From NCBI RefSeq assembly GCF_024347655.1, contig NZ_AP025515.1, positions 992,001-1,056,000 of the forward strand: a DNA stretch of 64,000 nucleotides, in the 5' to 3' direction. The stretch's first letter is position 1; each line of letters starts with the position of its first letter. The notes under the pieces were generated by a model, which saw only the letters and a program-made list of their open reading frames with translations, was not told where the DNA came from and did no database searches. Origin of the DNA: Vibrio toranzoniae. GTDB lineage: Bacteria > Pseudomonadota > Gammaproteobacteria > Enterobacterales > Vibrionaceae. This document shows, in pieces, positions 55,159-62,537 of this stretch. Made by a program: the position numbers and the translations under genes.

Positions 55159-55761
55159 ATGTCTGAACTTCATCAAACGTTGCCGGTCTATGTGGTTGAT
55201 GACGATGAGTCGATGCGTGATTCATTGGTGTTCTTATTGAAAGAGCATGATTTTACGGTGTCAGCCTATGAAAACGGCCCGAACTTTCTAGATTCTGTCG
55301 ACTTGAGTGCTCCGGGGTGTGTAATTTTGGATAGCAGAATGCCTGAGATGAGAGGACAACAAGTTCATGAGTTGATGGTGAAAGCGCAGAGTCCATTGTC
55401 GGTGATTTATCTGACGGGGCATGGCGATGTGCCAATGGCGGTGGAAGCCTTGCAATCGGGCGCGGTGAACTTCTTTCAAAAGCCGGTGAAAGGTGGAGAA
55501 TTGGCCGAGGCCATCAAGCAAGGATTAGAGGCTTCTGAAAAGCATCTTCATATGAATGTGTATCGCCAAGCTTATGCGTCGTTGACCGAGCGTGAAATCG
55601 ACATTCTTAAGCAGATTATTGACGGCAAGCGTAACCAGAAAATCGCTGACGAGTTGTGTATCGCGATGAGAACGGTAGAAGTACACCGAGCGAGTTTAAT
55701 GAAGAAATTTTCTGCAAAAACGGTTGCCGAGTTGGCATATATTTATGGGCAGCTAACTTAA
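55159..55761 (+). CDS. ttrR: Tetrathionate response regulator
   Basis: A 200-residue FixJ/NarL-type regulator. The receiver domain has the acidic pocket VVDDDES, phospho-acceptor Asp58 (VILDSRMPEM), Thr in YLTGHGD and Lys in FQKPVKGGE. The C-terminal LuxR-type helix-turn-helix is LTEREIDILKQIIDGKRNQKIADELC..RTVEVHR. AAGGA lies upstream. Expected to activate ttrBCA, and by the shared palindrome perhaps the tsdBA-like pair. Confidence 0.94.
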   Translation: MSELHQTLPVYVVDDDESMRDSLVFLLKEHDFTVSAYENGPNFLDSVDLSAPGCVILDSRMPEMRGQQVHELMVKAQSPLSVIYLTGHGDVPMAVEALQSGAVNFFQKPVKGGELAEAIKQGLEASEKHLHMNVYRQAYASLTEREIDILKQIIDGKRNQKIADELCIAMRTVEVHRASLMKKFSAKTVAELAYIYGQLT

Positions 55762-56069
55762 TCATATAGCCACCACGATACGAAATGACAGTGATAGGTG
55801 CCATATCGCGGCCGCTTTTAAGGTGACTTCGCTGAAAGGTTATCTTCATAAGCAAACTAATATTGAAGTAAGATCACACCATTTATGGAGTGCATACTGA
55901 GATGTATCAGGAATCTGTTTAACGCTATGTATTCCTGAGATACTAAGTTCATTGTAGGGTGAAACGTTTTAACGACTGCGCTTCTCCCTGTAATTTAGAA
56001 ACATTCACTATGGGTTGGGTACTCCTCTGGATTGGGTCTTGTATCAACCGAGTTAGGTTAAAAAACTTT
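55762..56069. other. Intergenic region after ttrR (308 bp)
   Basis: An imperfect inverted repeat, GTATCAGGAAT (55904) against ATTCCTGAGATAC (55931), lies here, without a T-run. The frame of the next gene is open back to 55959 but that part lacks a convincing start. Nothing else supportable. Confidence 0.4.
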
Positions 56070-57293
56070 ATGAGTACAATGGGAATCGCAATTGGTGCGA
56101 CGGCTCTTTCGTTAATACTTGTGGCCGTTTGGCTGATCTCTCTATCGCTAAGAAAACAGCGCTTGGAACAGGAACGTAAAGCACGTGCAGTCGCTTACCG
56201 AAAAGCGATTGAAAAAGCGCGTATACAAGAGCAAAAAGAGCGCCACTTCAAAGCTGAAACCGGGCATGTTCCGTCGATTCTGTATTTGGCGAAAGAGGCT
56301 GAACGTAACAATATCAAGGAAGCTCTGTATTGGTACGATAAAGCGGCGCATTTAGATAATGTCAACGGTATGTACGGTATTGTACGCCTTAGTATGAAGC
56401 GTAAAGAAGACCTAATTTTAAAAGAAAAAGCCAATTTTTGGCAACTTGCTATATCTGCATTAGACAATGATCTGGTTGCGAAATTTGAGATGGGTAAAGC
56501 GCTCGTTTTTGGCCGTGGAACGGATAAAAACATCCCCAAGGGCTACGCCTGTATCGAAGAGTCAGCGGCTGGTGGCAATAGCGAAGCAATGCTGTTTATG
56601 GGGGACTGGTGTCTAGACAAAGAAAATCCGGACTATTCAGCCGAGAATGCAGCCGAGTGGTATCACAAAGCGGCGGACAAGAATAATTTAGAAGGTAAGA
56701 TTAAGCTTGGTTCGTGTTATTTGAATGGTATTGGCGTTGAACCCAATCATGGTGAGGCCATATATTGGTTTGAGACTGCGGCGGAAAAAAACAGTGCCGA
56801 AGCGATGTTTAGAGCCGGTGAGGCTTGGATCGACCATGGTGAAAACGGTAACGCTATTGCTTATATTTGGCTCTTCTTATCGGCTCATTTTGGGTATTCC
56901 GATGCGAAACATTTGAGAGACAAAGTGGGGGGTGAGCTTGGTGTGGATGCAGTGGTGGGTTTACAAGCTCTGACTAAGCCAATAATGACTAAGTTAACTC
57001 AAGAAGCGATAACCAAGCACTCAATCATCAAAGCGCTCAATAAGCTCTACAAACGTAATATACCTATCCCAAAGAAAGTCAAAGAAGTGCTTGATGAAGA
57101 AGATAACGATTTAAGTGTCGATGACAGTCATATAAAGACTAAAGAGCTGAGTGAATCAATTTCTAACGTTGATTACAGCCAACAGCAGATGAATACAGGT
57201 CAAGCATTAACAGATAAACAAGCTAACCAGAATAGCGACCCTCTGGACTTCAGTCAGCCAGTTGTTGAGTCTAACTGGAACAGAAATCAATAG
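56070..57293 (+). CDS. Membrane-anchored Sel1-repeat protein
   Basis: About 407 residues from ATG 56070 (MSTMGIAIG..). One N-terminal membrane helix (IGATALSLILVAVWLISLSL) is followed by a basic coiled segment (about 30-65) and then Sel1/TPR-like repeats, e.g. EALYWYDKAAHLDNVNGMYG, NAAEWYHKAADKNNLEG and EAIYWFETAAEKNSAEAMF. The C-terminal 60 residues are acidic and Gln/Asn-rich, probably disordered. Such proteins usually scaffold complexes; no partner is indicated. A longer GTG start at 55959 is possible. Confidence 0.82.
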   Translation: MSTMGIAIGATALSLILVAVWLISLSLRKQRLEQERKARAVAYRKAIEKARIQEQKERHFKAETGHVPSILYLAKEAERNNIKEALYWYDKAAHLDNVNGMYGIVRLSMKRKEDLILKEKANFWQLAISALDNDLVAKFEMGKALVFGRGTDKNIPKGYACIEESAAGGNSEAMLFMGDWCLDKENPDYSAENAAEWYHKAADKNNLEGKIKLGSCYLNGIGVEPNHGEAIYWFETAAEKNSAEAMFRAGEAWIDHGENGNAIAYIWLFLSAHFGYSDAKHLRDKVGGELGVDAVVGLQALTKPIMTKLTQEAITKHSIIKALNKLYKRNIPIPKKVKEVLDEEDNDLSVDDSHIKTKELSESISNVDYSQQQMNTGQALTDKQANQNSDPLDFSQPVVESNWNRNQ

Positions 57294-57388
57294 TCGTGTT
57301 CAGTAGCTTTATACGGTGTTCTGTGAAGCAGTTTTCTTTGGTTATCAGTTAATTGTAGTTCTTACCCTAATCAAGAAAACTAGGCAAC

Positions 57389-57418
57389 AAAAAAGGGAAG
57401 CCGATGCTTCCCTTTTTA
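57389..57418. terminator. Bidirectional terminator, Sel1 gene / sstT
   Basis: AAAAGGGAAGC and GCTTCCCTTTT form an 11-bp stem with a 4-nt loop and T-runs on both strands. Confidence 0.88.
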
Positions 57419-57462
57419 TTTGTGTGCTGTTTGCTTTAAGCGCTAAGGCTAAAACCAAAAGC

Positions 57463-58680
57463 TTATGATGCTTTGTTTTGCTCAGCTTTACATACTGCAG
57501 CAGTGAACACTACGTCAGTTGAGCTGTTAAGCGCTGTTTCAGCAGAATCCTGAATCACACCGATAATGAAACCTACTGCAACAACCTGCATCGCTACATC
57601 GTTAGAAATACCGAATAGGCCACATGCTAATGGGATAAGCAGTAGTGAACCGCCAGCAACACCAGAAGCGCCACATGCAGATACCGCAGCCACAAGGCTT
57701 AGTAGAATCGCAGTGAAGATATCAATTTCAATGCCCATTGTGTGTACCGCTGCAAGCGTTAACACAGTGATGGTAATTGCAGCACCCGCCATGTTGATTG
57801 TTGCGCCTAGAGGGATAGATACAGAGTAAGTATCTTCGTCTAGGTTTAGCTTCTTACAAAGGTTCATGTTTACTGGGATGTTTGCAGCACTTGAACGAGT
57901 GAAGAATGCTGTTACGCCAGATTCACGAATACATTGCAGTACGAGTGGGTATGGGTTCTGTTTCGTTTTTACAAATACAAGCAGTGGGTTAACCACAAGT
58001 GCGATGATCAGCATTGAACTTAGTAGAACCGCTAGCAGTTGACCGTAGCTTGCCAGTGCATCGAAGCCCGTTGTTGCGAACGTAGTCGAAACAAGACCGA
58101 AGATACCGAATGGAGCAAGACGAATAATGAAGCGAACAATGTGTGAAACACTGTGGCTTAAATCTTCGAAAACCGCTTTAGTTGTTGCAGATGCGTGGTG
58201 CAGTGCAAGGCCAAGACCGATTGCCCAAGCAAGAATACCGATGTAGTTCGCGTTCATTAGCGCACTAACTGGGTTATCTACAAGTTTGAATAGAAGCGTA
58301 TGAAGAACTTCAGCAATACCTTGAGGAGGGTTGGCACCTTCAGCGCCCGCAACCAGTGTCAAAGTGGTTGGGAACATGAAGCTCAACACTACAGCTGTAA
58401 GAGCAGCAGAGAACGTACCAATCAGGTATAGCACAATGATTGGACGCATATGGGTATGCTGACCTTTCTTTTGGTTTGCGATAGAAGCTGCAACAAGAAT
58501 GAAAACTAAAATGGGGGCAACTGCTTTCAAAGCACCAACAAACAGACTACCGAGTAGACCTGCATCTTGAGCTGCTGAAGGAGAAACCATGGCGAGAACG
58601 ACACCGAAAACAATACCTGCAAGGATCTGTAGGACAAGGTTCCCACGAGCGATGCGGGCGAGTATGTTGCTATTTTGCAT
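57463..58680 (-). CDS. sstT: Serine/threonine:sodium symporter
   Basis: A 405-residue inner-membrane transporter of the dicarboxylate/amino acid:cation symporter family. SstT traits: N-terminus [19 protein letters not shown], hairpin loop [17 protein letters not shown] (serine-rich), [12 protein letters not shown] (NMAG-type ion motif) and [21 protein letters not shown]. It takes up L-serine and L-threonine with Na+, which suits a marine organism. Monocistronic; the 230-bp upstream gap is AT-rich. Confidence 0.94.
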   Translation of the reverse strand: MQNSNILARIARGNLVLQILAGIVFGVVLAMVSPSAAQDAGLLGSLFVGALKAVAPILVFILVAASIANQKKGQHTHMRPIIVLYLIGTFSAALTAVVLSFMFPTTLTLVAGAEGANPPQGIAEVLHTLLFKLVDNPVSALMNANYIGILAWAIGLGLALHHASATTKAVFEDLSHSVSHIVRFIIRLAPFGIFGLVSTTFATTGFDALASYGQLLAVLLSSMLIIALVVNPLLVFVKTKQNPYPLVLQCIRESGVTAFFTRSSAANIPVNMNLCKKLNLDEDTYSVSIPLGATINMAGAAITITVLTLAAVHTMGIEIDIFTAILLSLVAAVSACGASGVAGGSLLLIPLACGLFGISNDVAMQVVAVGFIIGVIQDSAETALNSSTDVVFTAAVCKAEQNKAS

Positions 58681-59007
58681 AAAATACCTGCAATTGTTAA
58701 ATTATTATAGTGATGTATCTTTTTATAAAGCTGTACCAATTCCAACTATACACTAGTGGAATGGGCGCTAATATTAGCGAGATCTAAGAGGGTGTCTAGG
58801 AATAGTTTACTTTTAGGGTGATTGTTTGCGCTACGTGGTGTTTTTAGATTGAAATGTTAAATAAATGTACATATATTGAGTTATAAGCCTGCATGCTGAT
58901 GTTTATCAAGGTCAATATTCTGTGAGTATAAGAATGTAAACAGCTTTTGATAAGATCATCGTTTGCAGCAATAGCAATAGCAATATAGATAGCAAATTGA
59001 AATAAAT

Positions 59008-59040
59008 AAGCCCTATGTGATGAACACAAAGGGCTTCTTG
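59008..59040 (-). terminator. Terminator at the end of the copper-assembly cluster
   Basis: On the minus strand AAGCCCTTTGTG pairs with CACATAGGGCTT, followed by ATTTATTT. It ends the sco/PCuAC unit and lies directly after the rsgA remnant. Confidence 0.75.
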
Positions 59041-59244
59041 TTCTCTCAATAATTTTTGATAGTTTGTAAACCTTCTTCCAGGCTGTTCACCACTTTCAAT
59101 CGCTCTGCGTAGTTTGCACTCCGCTTCTGATTCATGGTTGCAATGAGAAAAACGATAGTACGTGGCTAAATTTTCCACGTCGGTAAATGTTTCACGCACG
59201 CCTAGTGCGCAACCGGCGAATATTCTGCATCCTGTGCTGAGCAA
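59041..59244 (-). pseudogene. Decayed 3' end of an rsgA-like GTPase gene
   Basis: Directly after the PCuAC stop, one frame encodes about 65 residues resembling the C-terminal zinc domain of RsgA: ALGVRETFTDVENLATYYRFSH and CNHESEAECKLRRAIESGE, then RRFTNYQKLLREQE. The typical CRFxxCxH..C cluster has its first Cys replaced by Tyr. There is no GTPase domain and no own start, and the frame runs without a stop into the terminator hairpin. It looks like a remnant of a duplicated or displaced rsgA. Confidence 0.65.
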
Positions 59245-59703
59245 TTAGTGATGATCGTGGTTCATCTTTTTCATGCCGCTCATTACTTTCTTAACAGGAG
59301 CATCGAAGGTTTGTGACTCACCGTTAGAGAAGGTCAGCGTCATTTCGATTTGTTCGCCTTCTTTTAGACCATCTTTTAGGTCAAATAACATAATGTGTAA
59401 GCTACCAGGTTTCAGTTCAACTTGGCCATTCGCTGGAATCGCGATGGTTTGAACTTGGCGCATTTTCATTACGTCGCCGTCCATGATGACATCATGAAGT
59501 TCTACTTTACCAGCTGCTGGTGTTGCAGCAGAAACGATAGCACGGTCTTTATCGCTGTGGTTCATTAGGGTTGTAAACACCGCGCTGTTGACGGCTGAAG
59601 GTGGTGTTGCACGAGCGTATGCGTCGTGAACCATAATGTCACCGTTAGCATGAGCAAGAGGAGTGAGCAATAAGCCTGCTAGAGCAAGTGCTTTTAACTT
59701 CAT
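59245..59703 (-). CDS. Copper chaperone PCu(A)C family protein
   Basis: A 152-residue periplasmic protein with signal MKLKALALAGLLLTPLAHA. The Cu(I) motif is present: HDVIMDGDVMKM, then LKPGSLHIMLFDL (H..M..HxM). A Met/His-rich tail (MSGMKKMNHDHH) could bind more copper. Such proteins deliver Cu to the CuA centre of cytochrome oxidase together with Sco. AAGGA upstream; 103 bp after the sco gene, probably the same transcript. Confidence 0.9.
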   Translation of the reverse strand: MKLKALALAGLLLTPLAHANGDIMVHDAYARATPPSAVNSAVFTTLMNHSDKDRAIVSAATPAAGKVELHDVIMDGDVMKMRQVQTIAIPANGQVELKPGSLHIMLFDLKDGLKEGEQIEMTLTFSNGESQTFDAPVKKVMSGMKKMNHDHH

Positions 59704-59806
59704 GTTGTTGTCCTTAGTTGTTATGTTTTGGTCTGGGACCTGACTTTTTCTCGAACTCTATCGATTAAGTTGTTTATTTTTCTACACGTTCTGAGTCGCA
59801 GGTGCG

Positions 59807-60403
59807 TTAGCGCGTTAATGTGTTTATGGCTTCAACAATCGGCGCTGGCGTTAACGTGTGTGGTACTTTAGTTATCAAGGTACCGTCGGGCTTTAAAAAA
59901 TAAAAATATGAGCTGTGGTCAAGGGTGTATTCCAGCTCAGAACCTTCAAGCTTGGTCTTTCTGAAAATAACACCGTAGTTATGGGCAAGCGTCGTTGTCA
60001 CATCTAACGGGCCACTTAATCCTTCCATCATTGGGTGGAAGTATTGTGCGTATTCATAAGAAGCTTCTGCAGCATCGCGCTCTGGGTCAAGAGAGACAAA
60101 CATCGGGCGAATCTTCGCTTTTGCTTCATCTGACACTTGGTTAAGCGCTCCAGCCAACATCGCCAGAGAAGTAGGGCAGACATCTGGACAACGTGTGAAA
60201 CCGAAGTAGACGATACGAATTCTGTCATCGGTTTGGTCAAAGATTTCCGTGGGCTGGTTATCTTTACCGAAAAGAGTCGTTGCGGAAAACTCTTGCTTTG
60301 CTGCGTGTTGTTCTTGAGATTTATTTTGTCCATCAAGATAGCTTTTGACACCAAAGCCAAGTACAAAAGCAACAACCAATGCTAACGACCAATTTCTACT
60401 CAT
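59807..60403 (-). CDS. SCO1/SenC family copper-binding protein
   Basis: A 198-residue thioredoxin-fold protein anchored by an N-terminal helix (WSLALVVAFVLGFGV). The Cu-binding CPDVC (Cys72, Cys76) lies in FGFTRCPDVCPTSLAML, and the distal His is in YTLDHSSYFYFL. It matures the CuA site of cytochrome c oxidase. Start overlaps the stop of the upstream gene by 4 bp, showing coupling; PCuAC follows. Confidence 0.92.
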   Translation of the reverse strand: MSRNWSLALVVAFVLGFGVKSYLDGQNKSQEQHAAKQEFSATTLFGKDNQPTEIFDQTDDRIRIVYFGFTRCPDVCPTSLAMLAGALNQVSDEAKAKIRPMFVSLDPERDAAEASYEYAQYFHPMMEGLSGPLDVTTTLAHNYGVIFRKTKLEGSELEYTLDHSSYFYFLKPDGTLITKVPHTLTPAPIVEAINTLTR

Positions 60404-60840
60404 CTTGCCATCCTTATTGCAGGGTTTACAGTCTCGACACCATCAGTGAGCTCACCGATCCATGTCATCTTATCTAAAGTACATACAGGTAAAATTACAT
60501 CACCTTCATAAGTATTATTGCCAATGCTCTTTAGTTGAAAACGCGCTGAGCCCATTTCCATTTCTAAGCCGGTGAGTGACAACATTAGTGTCTCAGATGC
60601 GGCACCTTCCCAAACAACCTTCATTTTCGTGGGTAGAAGAGGTTGTGCGGTTTCACGGTCAAGCGACATTGAAATCGATTCTTGCTCACACGAGGTTGTT
60701 GAAAGCATGCAGTAGTCATCTAAGTTGACCTCGGCCGTTGAATGTTCAATGACCGACTTGAGTTTTTGAAATACGGGTGGCCCATAAAAGCCTGCCACGA
60801 GAGCGATTCCAAGAGCAGCCACTTTTAATGCTGGGTGCAT
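60400..60840 (-). CDS. Conserved hypothetical membrane-anchored protein (copper-assembly operon)
   Basis: A 146-residue protein with one N-terminal helix (ALKVAALGIALVAGFYGPP) and a periplasmic part with three cysteines (DDYCMLSTTSC and LPVCTLDKM). I recognise no named family. It is first in an operon with Sco and PCuAC and overlaps sco by 4 bp, so a role in copper delivery or oxidase assembly is likely but unproven. Confidence 0.7.
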   Translation of the reverse strand: MHPALKVAALGIALVAGFYGPPVFQKLKSVIEHSTAEVNLDDYCMLSTTSCEQESISMSLDRETAQPLLPTKMKVVWEGAASETLMLSLTGLEMEMGSARFQLKSIGNNTYEGDVILPVCTLDKMTWIGELTDGVETVNPAIRMAR

Positions 60841-60936
60841 GTCGTGTTCTCATCTAATTTTATAAGAGCGGCGATGTTATCATACCCTTCAATACGTGCT
60901 TGTATCAAAAAGCAATTTTGTGCGTATGGTAGAACT

Positions 60937-60966
60937 AAAAAAGCGAAGCCATTGGCTTCGCTTTTG
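60937..60966 (-). terminator. popT terminator
   Basis: AAAAGCGAAGCC and GGCTTCGCTTTT form a 12-bp stem with a 3-nt loop; a T-run follows on the minus strand. Confidence 0.85.
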
Positions 60967-61043
60967 TCTGCTTAATAGAGAGGTGAGCTTAGTATTTCTA
61001 AGTTCTATCCGTTCTGAACATGTTCCAGAAGTACGCTGAATGA

Positions 61044-61964
61044 TTAGTCAACGTTACGCTCTGCAAATTTCTCTAGCCCTAGAACTAAGGCAATGGCTAC
61101 AAACATCATCACAATTGCCAACACGAGCTGAGAAGGTTGCGAGGTCACAGCTTCAAAATCGAACGGCGATAGGTTCTCTTGAATCAGAGGTACTTGCTCA
61201 CCTTTCGAGTTGATGCGCCAGCTGATGGTTTCTTTCCACGGCCATATCTTAGGTAGCGTACCGATCATCAAACCGGTTAAGAATACCAATGTGAAATCGC
61301 GGAATGAGCGTAATAGCCAAGAGAGCACGTGTGAGAAAGTCAGTAGACCGATCACACAACCACCTAAAAATAGGGCAAGCACATCGATTTGAAACTCTTT
61401 AACGGCACCAAGAATCGGGCCATACATGCCAATCAGTAGCAGAATAAAGCTGCCTGAGATACCCGGCAAAATCATCGCACAGATCGCAATCGCACCCGCA
61501 ATCAAGATGTTGATGCTGGTTGGTTCCATTTGTAGCGGTTTAAGAACCGTAATGCTATAAGCGAAGGCTACACCAAGTAATAGAAAGACGAATCGAATCA
61601 TATCGCGCTTTTCTACCTGCTTAAGAATATGGAATACCGACACCAAGATCAGCCCAAAGAAGAAAGACCACAGTGGAACAGGGTGCGTGACCAATAACCA
61701 AGAAATCAGCTTTGCGAATGTCGCAATACTCGTGAACACGCCTGCGAACAGTGAAATCAGGAAGAAACCATTGATGTGGTTAAACGCGGCTTTGAAGCCT
61801 TCGCGCTTCCATAAGCCAAGTACGCTAGGGTTAATTCTACGAATGCTTTCTAGCAGCGTATCGTAAATACCAGTGATGAATGCGATGGTTCCGCCTGAAA
61901 CGCCAGGGACAACGTCGGCTGCGCCCATTGCCATGCCTTTAAAAAAAGTACTTAAATAGTTCAT
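61044..61964 (-). CDS. popT: DUF368 undecaprenyl-phosphate translocase
   Basis: A 306-residue inner-membrane protein with about nine spans. DUF368 hallmarks: GMAMGAADVVPGVSGGTIAF near the N-terminus and its internal repeat ICAMILPGISGSFILLLIGMYG. This family (PopT; VCA0040 in V. cholerae) has been shown to return undecaprenyl phosphate across the membrane for cell-wall and envelope polymer synthesis. The start at 61964 (MNYLSTFFKGMAMG) is chosen over an in-frame upstream codon (62003). Single gene. Confidence 0.92.
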   Translation of the reverse strand: MNYLSTFFKGMAMGAADVVPGVSGGTIAFITGIYDTLLESIRRINPSVLGLWKREGFKAAFNHINGFFLISLFAGVFTSIATFAKLISWLLVTHPVPLWSFFFGLILVSVFHILKQVEKRDMIRFVFLLLGVAFAYSITVLKPLQMEPTSINILIAGAIAICAMILPGISGSFILLLIGMYGPILGAVKEFQIDVLALFLGGCVIGLLTFSHVLSWLLRSFRDFTLVFLTGLMIGTLPKIWPWKETISWRINSKGEQVPLIQENLSPFDFEAVTSQPSQLVLAIVMMFVAIALVLGLEKFAERNVD

Positions 61965-62191
61965 TGATTCATAGAGTTGAGAATGATTTTGTGCAGTATA
62001 CAAACTTTAAGGTAAAAAAAGTATGAATATGCCTTTGGCGAGGTGTTTTTATTACCTTCTTAATTGCAAGGCAATAAGTTGAAGTGAACATTTGCCTAAT
62101 ATTTAAAATACAATCACTTAGTGATCTATCATTAGTGCTCTATGATGAAACTGATCTCTTATCAATATTGCATTTTTATCGCATTATGCAA

Positions 62192-62204
62192 ATGCACTTT
62201 GCAA
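62192..62204 (+). promoter_or_regulatory. Putative LuxO binding site
   Basis: ATGCACTTTGCAA differs at one base from the LuxO motif TTGCA-N3-TGCAA. A weaker related sequence (TTGCAATTGGCAT, 62199-62211) overlaps it, and more TTGCA/TGCAA elements lie at 62168-62191. Its centre is about 94 bp upstream of the predicted qrr start, right for a sigma-54 enhancer site. Confidence 0.75.
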
Positions 62205-62265
62205 TTGGCATGTTGGATTAGAGGCTTTTATGAGATTTAGAGCTTATAAAACGCTGAATTAAAGT

Positions 62266-62280
62266 TGGCACGCTAACTGC
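62266..62280 (+). promoter_or_regulatory. Sigma-54 promoter of qrr
   Basis: TTGGCACGCTAACTGCA matches TGGCACG-N4-TTGCA with one mismatch. GG at 62267-62268 and GC at 62279-62280 have the exact -24/-12 spacing, and +1 falls at 62292, the first base of the Qrr RNA. Confidence 0.88.
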
Positions 62281-62291
62281 ATTAATAAATT

Positions 62292-62402
62292 TGACCCTTC
62301 TTAAGCCGAGGGTCACCTAGCCAACTGACGTTGTTAGTGAACTTTTGATTTGTTCACAAATATATAGAGCCAATCGCGATTATTGCGGTTGGCTATTTTT
62401 TT
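62292..62402 (+). ncRNA. qrr: Qrr quorum-regulatory small RNA
   Basis: A Qrr RNA of about 110 nt, recognised from its sequence. The 5' hairpin TGACCCTTCTTAAGCCGAGG leads into GGTCACCTAGCCAACTGACG and TTGTTAGTGAA, the conserved 32-nt target-pairing core of Vibrio Qrr RNAs. A variable AU-rich part follows, then a terminator: AGCCAATCGC (62368-62377) and GCGGTTGGCT (62385-62394) with a T-run. Phospho-LuxO and sigma-54 should activate it at low cell density; with Hfq it represses the LuxR/HapR-type master regulator and activates AphA. Which of the multiple qrr copies it is cannot be told from the window. Confidence 0.93.
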
Positions 62403-62498
62403 GCCTGTCGTTTGGCTATCTCTAGTTTTTTATCGGTTACCCCTCATTCTCCAAGCGAAAAAAAGCCAGCCACCATGGGTGACCAGCTTATGCTTTTT

Positions 62499-62533
62499 TC
62501 GAATCTCGAATCTCGAATCTCGAATCTCGAATC
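62499..62533. repeat. 7-bp tandem repeat TCGAATC, five copies
   Basis: Five perfect head-to-tail copies (35 bp) end 4 bp before the malT stop codon, i.e. directly downstream of malT on its own strand. Each unit contains TTCGA/TCGAA, so the array can also fold back on itself. Confidence 0.95.
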
Positions 62534-62537
62534 CGTT

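Noticed and set aside
62368-62402. Hairpin with T-run considered as a malT terminator
   Set aside because: The T-run is on the plus strand, whereas malT is on the minus strand; it is the terminator of the plus-strand qrr RNA.
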